Shown piece by piece: positions 29,590 to 38,270 of a stretch of 64,000 bases of DNA. How positions within the stretch are numbered: position 1 is the stretch's first letter; every line of letters starts with the position of its first letter. Where the stretch lies: positions 49,584 to 113,583 of the forward strand of contig QALN01000008.1 in the NCBI GenBank assembly GCA_003150615.1, read 5' to 3'. Source of the DNA: Flavobacteriales bacterium. Lineage in GTDB: Bacteria > Bacteroidota > Bacteroidia > Flavobacteriales > UBA1820. A model generated the notes under the pieces. That model was not told the origin of the DNA. It searched no databases and saw nothing but the letters and a program-made list of their open reading frames with translations. Position numbers and translations under genes: made by a program.

Positions 29590-30201
29590 TTGAAAATAAT
29601 CTGTATAGGGAAAAACTATCAGGCGGCAATACCGCGCGCATCCGCAAAACCGGAGGTTCCCGTCATTTTCTTAAAGCCGGACTCTTCCGTACTTACGGGC
29701 GGCAACCCTTTTTTCATACCCGAATTTTCCGGACAAATAACGATAGAGGCCGAACTGACAGTCCGCATATCCCGCCTGGGCAAGTATATACCCGAAAAAT
29801 TCGCACACAAATATTACGACGCTTTTTCCGTAGGCGTTGACTTCACCGCCGCCGACCTATATTCCAAATTGTCCGCCGCCGGACTCCCGGTCGAAATATC
29901 GAAAGGGTTCGACGGGGCAGCCGTAATCGGTCAGTGGATAAACAAGAATGCATTACCTGCGGCAGACGAAGGCCTTAAGTTTTCCATGGAGCGCAACGGC
30001 GATCATTTTCACGAAGGCAATTCAAAAGACATGATATTCGGCGTAGATAAAATAATCAGCTACGTGTCACAATTTTACACTCTGAAAATAGGCGACGTCA
30101 TTTTTACGGGATCTCCAGTGCCTTCGGACGCGGTAAAGGCTGAAGACCGTTTCACTGGCAAATTGGAAGGCAAAGAAGTGTTTTCTTTGAAAATCAAATA
30201 A
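29590..30201 (+). CDS. Fumarylacetoacetate hydrolase family protein (TTG start)
   Basis: 203 residues. The protein opens with (M)KIICIGKNY, the family's standard N-terminus, which forces a TTG start at 29590; the next Met is about 130 residues in. FAH-fold enzymes cleave C-C bonds of acylpyruvates or isomerise/hydrate related acids, using a metal bound by Glu/Glu/Asp. The strip IEAELTVRIS (Glu-x-Glu) at 54-63 and GVDFTAADL at about 80-88 fit the metal site. The small single-domain form resembles YcgM-type oxaloacetate tautomerase/acylpyruvase; substrate not resolved. Confidence 0.85.
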   Translation: MKIICIGKNYQAAIPRASAKPEVPVIFLKPDSSVLTGGNPFFIPEFSGQITIEAELTVRISRLGKYIPEKFAHKYYDAFSVGVDFTAADLYSKLSAAGLPVEISKGFDGAAVIGQWINKNALPAADEGLKFSMERNGDHFHEGNSKDMIFGVDKIISYVSQFYTLKIGDVIFTGSPVPSDAVKAEDRFTGKLEGKEVFSLKIK

Positions 30202-30215
30202 ATAACACAACCGAA

Positions 30216-30236
30216 TGGGTGTATCCGATACACCCA
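30216..30236. repeat. Palindrome in the pckA upstream region
   Basis: Two perfect 10-bp arms around a single central C, 15 bp after the FAH gene and about 210 bp before pckA. No U-tract follows directly on either strand, so it is either a weak terminator or a dyad operator. Confidence 0.5.
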
Positions 30237-30448
30237 GCAAAATGTGTTAGAACTTTCCCAAAATGCTAAAAATATGACTAAAATCATTTTTTTTACAAAG
30301 TATTTTTCGTCCCTTTACGTGCCTTTAAAAGAAGCGTCCACACGCATGGATTATGTATGAGAAAAAGGCGTTTCCCGCCCGTTTTCAGCGACCGGGCCAT
30401 CAAAACAGAAAATAAACAAGAATATTAATCAATTAAATCAAAGACAAA

Positions 30449-32056
30449 ATGGCTAATTTGGATCTTTCAAAGTACGGCATTACGGGTGTGAAGAACATCT
30501 ACCACAACCCTTCGTACGAACAGCTTTTCAAAGACGAAACAAACCCGGCTCTTGAGGGTTTTGAAAAAGGACAGGAAACCGAACTCGGCGCCGTAAACGT
30601 AATGACAGGCGTTTACACCGGCCGTTCGCCTAAAGATAAATTCTTCGTTATGGACGATACCACCAAAGACACTATCTGGTGGACTTCTGACTCTTACAAA
30701 AACGACAACAAACCCGTTTCCGAGAATACATGGAAGGTGGTAAAAGACCTGGCTGTAAAAGAACTCTCCAACAAGAACCTCTATGTTGTAGACACTTTCT
30801 GCGGAGCCAACGAAAATTCCCGTCTGAAAATCCGCTTCATCTGCGAAGTGGCATGGCAGGCTCATTTCGTTAAGAACATGTTCATCCGTCCTACCGAAGA
30901 GGAACTCAAGAACTACGGCGAACCCGATTTCGTGGTCATGAACGCTTCCAAGGCAAAAGTAGAAAACTACAAGGAACTTGGACTCAACTCTGAAACCGCA
31001 GTAGTTTTCAACCTGACGGAAAAAATACAGGTTATCCTCAACACGTGGTACGGCGGCGAGATGAAAAAAGGCATGTTCTCTTACATGAACTACCTGCTTC
31101 CGCTCAAGGGCATGGCTTCCATGCACTGCTCGGCCAACACGGACATGAACAACGACAACACAGCTATCTTCTTCGGTCTTTCCGGTACGGGTAAAACAAC
31201 CCTCTCCACGGACCCTAAACGTCTGCTCATAGGCGACGACGAACACGGCTGGGACGATGAAGGCGTATTCAACTTCGAAGGCGGATGCTACGCAAAGGTT
31301 ATCAATCTGGATAAGGATTCCGAGCCCGATATCTACAACGCCATCAGACGCGACGCGCTTCTGGAAAACGTTACCGTCGACAAGGACGGCAAGATAGATT
31401 TCGCCGACAAGTCCGTAACAGAAAACACACGCGTATCGTACCCGATAGACCACATCAAGAACATCGTTAAGCCGGTATCGAAAGCTCCTGCCGCCAAGAA
31501 AGTGATATTCCTTTCGGCCGATGCATTCGGAGTGCTTCCTCCGGTATCTATCCTTACTCCGGAACAGACAAAGTACTACTTCCTGTCCGGATTTACCGCC
31601 AAACTGGCAGGTACCGAACGCGGAATCACCGAACCTACCCCTACTTTCTCGGCTTGCTTCGGCGCGGCATTCCTTTCGCTGCACCCGACAAAATACGCCC
31701 AGGAGCTGGTTAAGAAAATGGAAAAATCCGGAGCCAAGGCTTATCTTGTCAACACCGGATGGAACGGCAGCGGCAAGCGTATCTCTATCAAGGATACCAG
31801 AGGCATCATCGACGCTATCCTCGACGGATCTATCGACAAAGCCCCGACCAAGACGATACCTTTCTTCGACTTCACAGTTCCCACGGAACTCCCCGAAGTA
31901 AATCCCGCCATCCTCGACCCGCGCGACACTTACGCCCAGGCTTCGCAGTGGGATGAAAAAGCCAAGGACCTTGCCGGACGTTTCATCAAGAACTTCGACA
32001 AGTACACCGACACCGCAGAAGGTAAATCCCTGGTTGCTGCCGGTCCTAAACTGTAA
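30449..32056 (+). CDS. pckA: Phosphoenolpyruvate carboxykinase (ATP)
   Basis: 535 residues, typical for the ATP-dependent form. Interconverts oxaloacetate and PEP; in gut Bacteroidales it mainly fixes CO2 onto PEP on the route to succinate. Signature: P-loop [11 protein letters not shown] (about 245-255) followed by [24 protein letters not shown] (metal and oxaloacetate site), plus the early [11 protein letters not shown]. The 247-bp upstream region carries a palindrome and no clear -7 consensus. Codon use looks highly biased to preferred codons, in keeping with strong expression. A GC-rich terminator follows. Confidence 0.98.
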   Translation: MANLDLSKYGITGVKNIYHNPSYEQLFKDETNPALEGFEKGQETELGAVNVMTGVYTGRSPKDKFFVMDDTTKDTIWWTSDSYKNDNKPVSENTWKVVKDLAVKELSNKNLYVVDTFCGANENSRLKIRFICEVAWQAHFVKNMFIRPTEEELKNYGEPDFVVMNASKAKVENYKELGLNSETAVVFNLTEKIQVILNTWYGGEMKKGMFSYMNYLLPLKGMASMHCSANTDMNNDNTAIFFGLSGTGKTTLSTDPKRLLIGDDEHGWDDEGVFNFEGGCYAKVINLDKDSEPDIYNAIRRDALLENVTVDKDGKIDFADKSVTENTRVSYPIDHIKNIVKPVSKAPAAKKVIFLSADAFGVLPPVSILTPEQTKYYFLSGFTAKLAGTERGITEPTPTFSACFGAAFLSLHPTKYAQELVKKMEKSGAKAYLVNTGWNGSGKRISIKDTRGIIDAILDGSIDKAPTKTIPFFDFTVPTELPEVNPAILDPRDTYAQASQWDEKAKDLAGRFIKNFDKYTDTAEGKSLVAAGPKL

Positions 32057-32085
32057 TAAACGGTCAATATACCGCTATAAACCCC

Positions 32086-32119
32086 AAGCGGGCGCGCCTT
32101 CCGGCGCGCCCGCTTTTTT
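32086..32119 (+). terminator. Terminator of pckA
   Basis: Perfect 13-bp GC-rich stem (32086-32098 with 32103-32115), TTCC loop, six T at 32114-32119. Confidence 0.9.
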
Positions 32120-32171
32120 ATATCCGTTGTTTAAATCTACTACACCAGAATATAGCTGACAAAAATAAATA

Positions 32172-32684
32172 TCACTCCGAAATACCCGGCATGGCCTCCA
32201 AACGCCCTATACGGGAAACGGCTTTTTCGTATTCGAAAGACAACGTATCGTTTTTTAGCATATCTAATTCTTCCCTGTATGCCGTAAGCGCACGGCGGTA
32301 AAAATACGCGGCAGAATCCATCACGTGAAGCGAATCATACGCCTGAGCCGCCTCGTACATCTGCTCCGCAGGGAAAACGCCCCTGCCGAAAAGCCTTTGA
32401 TAAGTATTTACCGCTTTTCGATATTCGCCATCCCACATATACCACACGGCTTTCATACTGTAAAAATGAGGATTGTCCGGGCTGTGCGCTATCGCCGAAT
32501 CGGCAAAAGCATACGCTTTGGCATAATCGGGCACATAGTATTTATCGACATTTTGCTTCATTCCTTCTGCCATACGGACAAAACCAGCCTTTTGACTGAA
32601 AGCATACGATTTTTGCAATTCCGTCTTTTCACGGCATCCGCATGCCAAAACGCCCATAACAAACAATATCAGATATTTTTTCAT
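32172..32684 (-). CDS. TPR-like lipoprotein of unknown function
   Basis: 170 residues. Signal peptide with lipobox LACGC: the lipidated residue is Cys17, followed by REKTEL. The mature part is helical with two TPR-like units (ADSAIAHSPDNPHFYSMKAVWYMWDGEYRKAVNTYQRL, then EQMYEAAQAYDSLHVMDSAAYFYRRALTAY). No enzyme motif. Its ATG overlaps the stop of the upstream unknown gene by 4 bp, so the pair is coupled. It may bind the upstream product; in an effector-immunity reading it would be the immunity lipoprotein, which is speculative. Confidence 0.7.
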   Translation of the reverse strand: MKKYLILFVMGVLACGCREKTELQKSYAFSQKAGFVRMAEGMKQNVDKYYVPDYAKAYAFADSAIAHSPDNPHFYSMKAVWYMWDGEYRKAVNTYQRLFGRGVFPAEQMYEAAQAYDSLHVMDSAAYFYRRALTAYREELDMLKNDTLSFEYEKAVSRIGRLEAMPGISE

Positions 32685-33205
32685 AAATAATATAATTTAT
32701 ATTTGTTCGGCCGGGACCACCCGGCTTGGCGTATAGCCCCAAAAAACTCACCCATTTTTTTCCATACATTATCGTATATCCGATTAGCGGGCACATTAGT
32801 AGCTCCATGCATTGAAGCATCAGTATAAAGCAGATAACCAACTCCCAGACCAATCTCTACATTTGTTCCATACGCCGGTAAAATTATGGTAGCTGCTCCC
32901 AGATTACACCAGCCCACATTTTCAACAGCATTAACCCCTCCTTGCAATTTCTTTTCATCCCTTTTAGCTCCATTAACATACGAAATAGCCGTGCATGAAA
33001 ATACGGCTTTTCCAAATCTTCCGGCATTTGTACGAGCTTTTGCCGATACCGTAGCATCATAACGCCCGCCATTCTTGCGAACATCAATAACCCCATCAAC
33101 TTCGTAATATCCACTTCCGCCAATACCTTCCTCAAAAATATAATATGGTATTGTTTTCGATACCGAATAACGCGTTTCTTTAAATTTTGTTTTTCCGTAT
33201 ATCAT
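32681..33205 (-). CDS. Hypothetical protein, AT-richer than its neighbours
   Basis: 174 residues, no signal peptide, no domain I recognise. Predicted mostly beta in the first two thirds, with a Gly-rich hydrophobic patch (GLGVGYLLYTDASMHG) and a C-terminal helix. The start at 33205 sits directly after the rplS terminator, with no visible promoter or ribosome site, so the gene may be the 3' remnant of a longer one, or be expressed by read-through. DNA is AT-richer than that of flanking housekeeping genes, which hints at transfer. It is coupled (ATGA) to the downstream lipoprotein. Confidence 0.6.
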   Translation of the reverse strand: MIYGKTKFKETRYSVSKTIPYYIFEEGIGGSGYYEVDGVIDVRKNGGRYDATVSAKARTNAGRFGKAVFSCTAISYVNGAKRDEKKLQGGVNAVENVGWCNLGAATIILPAYGTNVEIGLGVGYLLYTDASMHGATNVPANRIYDNVWKKMGEFFGAIRQAGWSRPNKYKLYYL

Positions 33206-33236
33206 CCAGTTTTTTTATTCACTCAAAAAAAACAAT

Positions 33237-33270
33237 AAAAAAACCTCCGCAAAAATTGCGGAGGTTTTTT
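33237..33270 (-). terminator. Terminator of rplS
   Basis: 9-bp GC-rich stem (33244-33252 with 33256-33264), AAA loop, extended by A/T tracts on both sides (33237-33243 and 33265-33270). It lies 33 bp after rplS on the minus strand. Confidence 0.88.
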
Positions 33271-33302
33271 GTCTTCTGCCGTTCGTATTGAACAAGGGCG
33301 TA

Positions 33303-33656
33303 TTACCTCGAAATAATACGTTCCTTGATACGTGCTTTTTTACCGGTAAGGGCGCGCAGGTAGAAAATACGGGCGCGGCGCACTTTACCGCTCTTGTTGA
33401 GTTCGATTTTCTGGAGCGCAGGCATGTTGAACGGGAATATACGCTCTACGCCTACCGTTCCCGACATCTTGCGGATGGTGAAAGTTTTCGTAACGCCTTC
33501 GCCGCGAACCTGTATCACCACGCCACGGAAAAACTGCGTTCTGGTCTTGTTGCCTTCCCTGATCTCGTAGTAAACGGTGATGGTGTCACCGGCGCGGAAT
33601 TTAGGGAAATCTTTCTTCTGTACAAAAGTGTCCTGTACGTACTTTACTAAATCCAT
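33303..33656 (-). CDS. rplS: Ribosomal protein L19
   Basis: 117 residues, full length. 50S subunit protein at the 30S-50S interface. Typical N-terminus (DLVKYVQDTFVQKKDFPKFRAGDTITVYYEIREG), the FRGVVIQVRG strand and the VGVERIFPFNMPALQKIEL and RRARIFYLRALTGKKARI segments. Monocistronic: strong promoter and structured leader upstream, terminator downstream; no trmD or rimM adjacent. Confidence 0.98.
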   Translation of the reverse strand: MDLVKYVQDTFVQKKDFPKFRAGDTITVYYEIREGNKTRTQFFRGVVIQVRGEGVTKTFTIRKMSGTVGVERIFPFNMPALQKIELNKSGKVRRARIFYLRALTGKKARIKERIISR

Positions 33657-33756
33657 TTTAGGAAATTGTGTTTAAAATTAACCTCAGACTGCCAACATTC
33701 ACGTCCCTCGCCAGAGGTTGGCACGAGAACCGGGAATACCTCCCCCGGTCGAGGTG
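33657..33756 (-). promoter_or_regulatory. Structured 5' leader of rplS
   Basis: About 100 nt between promoter and start codon. Two hairpins are seen: one pairing around 33729-33734 with 33744-33749, another pairing 33691-33695 with 33718-33722 enclosing an inner stem 33706-33709/33714-33717. Such a leader on a lone ribosomal-protein gene is a candidate autoregulatory RNA bound by L19; inference. Confidence 0.5.
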
Positions 33757-33787
33757 CAAATTTACAACACTTTTTATATCCGGCAAA
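33757..33787 (-). promoter_or_regulatory. Promoter of rplS
   Basis: On the minus strand -33 TTTG (33784-33787) and -7 TAAATTTG (33757-33764), with 19 bp between the TTG and the -7 box: the closest match to the Bacteroidota consensus in the window. Confidence 0.8.
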
Positions 33788-33972
33788 TTTTTTTATCGAA
33801 ACACACGGCAAAACCATACTATTTATTTTCCGGACTCGGCGCTTAATTCCGGCGTACACTTTTTTATTCCCTTTCGACTCGCCACGGCAATATGAACGTC
33901 CGGCTAACTTCTGCCTTACCAAACGGCCATGCGGGAAAAACAAGATTAGAACATACTTATGCCAAGGACGGT
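33788..33972. other. Intergenic region uvrA-rplS, upstream part
   Basis: The 316-bp gap between uvrA and rplS contains the rplS leader and promoter (33657-33787). In the remaining 185 bp I see no gene, hairpin or repeat that I can support. Confidence 0.5.
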
Positions 33973-36777
33973 TTATTCCTTTTTCATCAGTTTAGGCGCC
34001 ACGTACTTAGCGGTGTACGAGCCGCTGCAGCCAACGAGTTTTTCCGGGGTTCCGGCAAACACCAGACGGCCGCCATCGTTACCGCCTTCCGGACCGAGGT
34101 CTATCACGTAATCGGCACATTTTATCACATCAGGATTGTGTTCTATCACGATTATGCTGTGCCCGCGCCGTATCAACGAATCGAACGATGCCAAAAGTTT
34201 CTTTATATCGTGGAAATGCAATCCGGTAGTAGGCTCATCGAAAATAAAGAGCGTCTTTACCGGCACTTTCCCTTTGCCGAGGAACGAAGCGAGTTTTATG
34301 CGCTGGGCTTCCCCGCCAGAGAGCGTAGACGCCGGCTGCCCCAGGTGTATGTAACCCAGACCGACATCGGACAGGGGTTCGAGCTTTTCTACTATCTTGT
34401 CGTTGCCATGCAGGCGGAAAAAATCTATGGCCTGATCGACCGTCATTTCCAATATGTCTGAGATATTCTTGTCCTGATAACGCACTTCGAGCACCTCGCG
34501 TTTGAACCGCTTTCCGCCGCACGCCTCGCATTCGAGGTGGACATCGGCCATGAACTGCATCTGAACCACTACTTCACCGTCGCCTTTACATACCGGACAG
34601 CGTCCTTTATCTACATTGAAACTGAAATGCTGCGCAGAAAAACCGCGAATTTTGGACAGTTTCTGCGAAGCGAACAAATCGCGTATATCGTCGTAGGCCT
34701 TGACGTAAGTCACCGGATTGGAGCGCGATGATTTGCCTATCGGGTTCTGGTCTACCATTTCCACGCTGCCTATCGCATCCACATCGCCTTCAATCGAAGC
34801 ATGACTGCCTACACGCTCCGATGTTTCGCTAAGTATCTTGGCCAATGCCGGATACAATATCCTGCGCACGAGCGTGGATTTTCCCGAACCGGACACACCG
34901 GTGACTACCGTGAGCATATCGAGCGGGAAACGTACGTCTATGTTTTTCAGGTTGTTTTCCTTAGCTCCTTTTATTTCTATGAACTTCCGTACCGGCCGGC
35001 GCGACGAAGGCACTTCTATCTCCAGGTCGCCGCGCAGGTACCGGGCAGTAAGAGTATCGGCATCGCGTATCTGCGAAGGCGGGCCGCAGAACACGACTTC
35101 GCCGCCTTCGCTTCCGGCCATAGGCCCTATGTCGACCAACAGGTCCGATGCAAGCATAACATCTTCGTCATGTTCGACCACCACTACAGTATTGCCTACG
35201 TCGCGCAGTTTTTTCAGTATCCCGATAAGCCGTTCCGTATCCCTCTGATGCAAACCTATCGACGGTTCGTCCAATATATACAGCGAGCCCACGAGCGAAC
35301 TTCCGAGCGAAGTGGCTATGTTTATCCTCTGGCTTTCCCCTCCGGAAAGTGTCGACGAAGCCCGGTTGAGCGTCAGGTATCCAAGGCCCACTTCCGTCAG
35401 GAAATCCAGACGGTTGTTTATCTCCGTAAGCAGACGGCCAGCAACTTTATTTTCATATTCGTCCAGTTTGAGCGAAGAGAAAAAAGCCCTTAGTTCATCC
35501 AGCGGCATATCCACCATATCCGTTATGCTGCACCCGCCCACCTTCACGTAAGAGGCTTCCTTTCTCAGGCGTTTGCCGTGACATTCCGGGCAAACGGTCT
35601 TGCCCCGGTAACGTGCCAGCATTATACGGTAATGCATCTTGTAGCTGTCCTTTTCGAGCATTGCGAAATAATCGTCTATGCCCTTGAAATACCGCGTGCC
35701 GTGCCACAGGTCGTCCTTGTGTTTTTGAGGGAGTTCAAAATACGGGGTATGTATCGGAAAACCGGACTTGTCGGCTGAATCGATCACAGCCTGCCGCCAC
35801 AATCCCATCTTTTCCCCCTTCCACGGGGCGACAGCCCCCTGAAACACCGACAACGAAGTATTGGGCACGACCAGATCTTCGTCTATACCTATCACACGTC
35901 CGTAGCCCTCGCAAACGGGACATGCGCCAAGAGGATTGTTGAACGAAAAAAGGTGCGGGGACGGTTCCATGAACTTTATCCCGTCTTCCTCGAAGCGGTC
36001 GGAAAAAGAACGTTTCTCGCCAGTATCGGGCATTTCTATCAGCATCTGCCCCCCGCCTTCGTAAAACGCAGTAGATACAGAGTCCGCCATACGCGCAAGC
36101 GAACCTTCGTCAGACGATGCTGCCGCGCGGTCCACCACCAGCAGAAATTCACGGCAAGGATAATCGGCTCCGAAAGATAAAAGGTCCTCTATGCGGACCG
36201 TTTTCCCTTCCACTTTAACGCGCGAATAGCCCTGACCGGCCAACGCTTCGAGCGCCTGTGAAAACGTGCGTCCTTCCGGTATTGCATACACGGCGCATAT
36301 TTCCATACGCGTACCTTCAGGTAGGTTTTTAATGTAGTCTATCACGTCCGTCACGCCTTCCTTTTTCACTTCGCGTCCGCTGACGGGCGAATACGTGCGA
36401 CCGATGCGCGCGAACAACAGTTTTATGTAATCGTACACCTCGCTGGAAGTGCCTACCGTCGAACGCGGATTGGACGTGTTTACCTTCTGCTGTATGGCTA
36501 TGGCCGGAGCTATGCCTTTTATATACTCGACCTTCGGCTTGTCTATGCGTCCAAGAAACTGCCTGGCATACGAAGAAAGGCTCTCCACGTACCTGCGCTG
36601 CCCTTCGCCGTAAAGCGTATCGAAAGCCAGAGACGATTTTCCCGAACCGGAGAGTCCCGTCAGCACGATGAACTTGTCGTGCGGCAGTGCCAGATCTATG
36701 TTTTTAAGGTTGTGCGCCCCTGCTCCTTTGATTATTATGTATTTGCGGGGGTCGAGTTTTTCTATGTCGGAAGGCAT
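33973..36777 (-). CDS. uvrA: Excinuclease ABC subunit A
   Basis: 934 residues, standard. Damage-sensing ATPase of nucleotide excision repair, dimer with UvrB partner. N-terminal Walker A GLSGSGKSSLAFDTLYGEGQ, C-terminal Walker A GVSGSGKSTLV, two LSGGE signatures, zinc modules CPVCEGYG, CPECHGKR and CPVCKGDG...CEACGGKR. Same strand as the HAD, Smr and hisS genes with 86 bp to the HAD gene; a TATCTTTA box close to 36800 may give it its own promoter. Confidence 0.98.
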   Translation of the reverse strand: MPSDIEKLDPRKYIIIKGAGAHNLKNIDLALPHDKFIVLTGLSGSGKSSLAFDTLYGEGQRRYVESLSSYARQFLGRIDKPKVEYIKGIAPAIAIQQKVNTSNPRSTVGTSSEVYDYIKLLFARIGRTYSPVSGREVKKEGVTDVIDYIKNLPEGTRMEICAVYAIPEGRTFSQALEALAGQGYSRVKVEGKTVRIEDLLSFGADYPCREFLLVVDRAAASSDEGSLARMADSVSTAFYEGGGQMLIEMPDTGEKRSFSDRFEEDGIKFMEPSPHLFSFNNPLGACPVCEGYGRVIGIDEDLVVPNTSLSVFQGAVAPWKGEKMGLWRQAVIDSADKSGFPIHTPYFELPQKHKDDLWHGTRYFKGIDDYFAMLEKDSYKMHYRIMLARYRGKTVCPECHGKRLRKEASYVKVGGCSITDMVDMPLDELRAFFSSLKLDEYENKVAGRLLTEINNRLDFLTEVGLGYLTLNRASSTLSGGESQRINIATSLGSSLVGSLYILDEPSIGLHQRDTERLIGILKKLRDVGNTVVVVEHDEDVMLASDLLVDIGPMAGSEGGEVVFCGPPSQIRDADTLTARYLRGDLEIEVPSSRRPVRKFIEIKGAKENNLKNIDVRFPLDMLTVVTGVSGSGKSTLVRRILYPALAKILSETSERVGSHASIEGDVDAIGSVEMVDQNPIGKSSRSNPVTYVKAYDDIRDLFASQKLSKIRGFSAQHFSFNVDKGRCPVCKGDGEVVVQMQFMADVHLECEACGGKRFKREVLEVRYQDKNISDILEMTVDQAIDFFRLHGNDKIVEKLEPLSDVGLGYIHLGQPASTLSGGEAQRIKLASFLGKGKVPVKTLFIFDEPTTGLHFHDIKKLLASFDSLIRRGHSIIVIEHNPDVIKCADYVIDLGPEGGNDGGRLVFAGTPEKLVGCSGSYTAKYVAPKLMKKE

Positions 36778-36863
36778 TTTTTATGCGTAGTGATTAAACG
36801 TGTAAAGATACGAAGTTTCCTGGCGCGGACATTCTTTAAGAATCCTTAAAAAACAGCAAACCC

Positions 36864-37649
36864 TTACAAAAGACCGAAATGGGACAGCGCGCGCTCCACG
36901 CCATGGTCATCTACCGTAGAAGTGACATAATCGGCAACTGCTTTCGCCTCGTCCCCGGCATTTCCCATCGCAACGCCGATACCCGCATGGCGCAACATAG
37001 GCACATCGTTCCCTCCGTCGCCGAAAGCCATCGTTTCTTCTCGGCGCAGGCCGAAATGCTCCATGATATGGTCCATACCCACATCCTTGCCCACTCCTTT
37101 CGGAACCACGTCGGCAAACGTAGGATACCACCTGAATGCCGAACATCCGGGCAGAGTTTTCATTATGTCACGTTCCTGCCTCTGCGGGAAAAAGCTGACC
37201 ATCTGGTACACGTCGCTGCGAGCCTCGGCGGCCCATTCTTCACGGCTCATGCCGGACGGAAAAGGAACGTTGACTATGCGTGAGAACTCCCTGACAGCGG
37301 CATCGGCGAAGTTTATATGCATCCCCCGGTCGGTGACCAGCACACACGGAAAACGCATCGGGGTGTCCTGCATGCGGACAATGGTTTCCATATCGGCTGG
37401 GGGAATGGTTTTTTTCCAGATTACATTTCCCTGACCGTCCAGGCATATGCCTCCGTTGAGGGTTATGTATCCGTCCATTTCCGGCAGGGCGACAGCGTCT
37501 ATATCGGCCTTGCGGCGGCCGGAGGATATGAACGTCATTATCCCTTTTTCACGCATGGAACGTATGGCCCGTACAGCCGAAAGCGGCACACGGTGCGTGT
37601 CGAAACTTACAAGAGTCCCGTCCACATCGAAAAATACGGCTTTTATCAT
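36864..37649 (-). CDS. HAD-superfamily hydrolase, Cof type
   Basis: 261 residues. HAD motif I FFDVDGTLVSF (nucleophile Asp8 and Asp10), motif II TFISSGRR, motif IV MAFGDGGNDVPML and a C2-type cap at about 85-185. This subclass dephosphorylates sugar phosphates, FMN or pyridoxal phosphate; the substrate cannot be told. Gap of 29 bp to the Smr gene upstream suggests one operon with hisS. Confidence 0.9.
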   Translation of the reverse strand: MIKAVFFDVDGTLVSFDTHRVPLSAVRAIRSMREKGIMTFISSGRRKADIDAVALPEMDGYITLNGGICLDGQGNVIWKKTIPPADMETIVRMQDTPMRFPCVLVTDRGMHINFADAAVREFSRIVNVPFPSGMSREEWAAEARSDVYQMVSFFPQRQERDIMKTLPGCSAFRWYPTFADVVPKGVGKDVGMDHIMEHFGLRREETMAFGDGGNDVPMLRHAGIGVAMGNAGDEAKAVADYVTSTVDDHGVERALSHFGLL

Positions 37650-37678
37650 AGGTATTGGGTTGTGTGTTGTTCGCGGCC

Positions 37679-38236
37679 TTAAAAAAACTCAACTTCCATC
37701 GCACCCTCGCCGTACAGATGGTAAGCCGCATCGTAATACCGGCAACGCGGATAGCCTTTGAGCATATATGACAGCTCCTCTTTAAGGACTCCCTGGCCTA
37801 CTCCGTGTACGAACACCAGTTTTTTATCACCTGCCGCGCGTGCATTTTCCACTGCGGCGCGGGCATAACGCATCTGGTAATCGAGAATGTCGCCGGGCGA
37901 CATGTTGCGGGTGGATTTGAGCAATTTCTCGATATGCAGATCGAGCACGCGCACCGGCGGTTCGCGCCGCGCTTTATTGGACGGAGGTGTCGGACGGCGG
38001 CGTTCGGCATACTTGTCATGCGTCACGTAATCCCAGTCCTTGTCCTTTATAAAATCCGAAAGTCCTTTTTCGGCTATTTCCTGCGACACTATCTCGCGCG
38101 GGGAGCATTCGTATTCAAAGCCGTCGGAGGTGGTTATCACCACCTTTTCCCCCGACACGGATTTAACCACGCCTTTTATGTCCTCGTCCACAAACGCAAC
38201 CTTTTCACCTACCGAAAATTCATATCCTGCTGCCAT
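37679..38236 (-). CDS. Smr-domain protein (DUF2027-like)
   Basis: 185 residues from the ATG at 38236. An ATG 7 codons upstream (38257) is possible, but a strong Shine-Dalgarno stretch (GGAGGAGGG) lies between the two, 6-9 nt before 38236, and decides for the later start; such a ribosome site is rare in this phylum. N-terminal SH3-like barrel (GEKVAFVDEDIKGVVKSV), a linker, then an Smr domain with VLDLHIEKLL and FVHGVGQGVLKEEL. Smr domains are nicking or RNA-cleaving nucleases in MutS2 and in stand-alone proteins; role here unknown. Confidence 0.85.
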   Translation of the reverse strand: MAAGYEFSVGEKVAFVDEDIKGVVKSVSGEKVVITTSDGFEYECSPREIVSQEIAEKGLSDFIKDKDWDYVTHDKYAERRRPTPPSNKARREPPVRVLDLHIEKLLKSTRNMSPGDILDYQMRYARAAVENARAAGDKKLVFVHGVGQGVLKEELSYMLKGYPRCRYYDAAYHLYGEGAMEVEFF

Positions 38237-38270
38237 AACCGGATCCCTCCTCCTCATTATGCCGAATTTT

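Noticed and set aside
30467..31684. Minus-strand ORF (405 codons) opposite pckA
   Set aside because: Shadow of a certain gene with strong codon bias.
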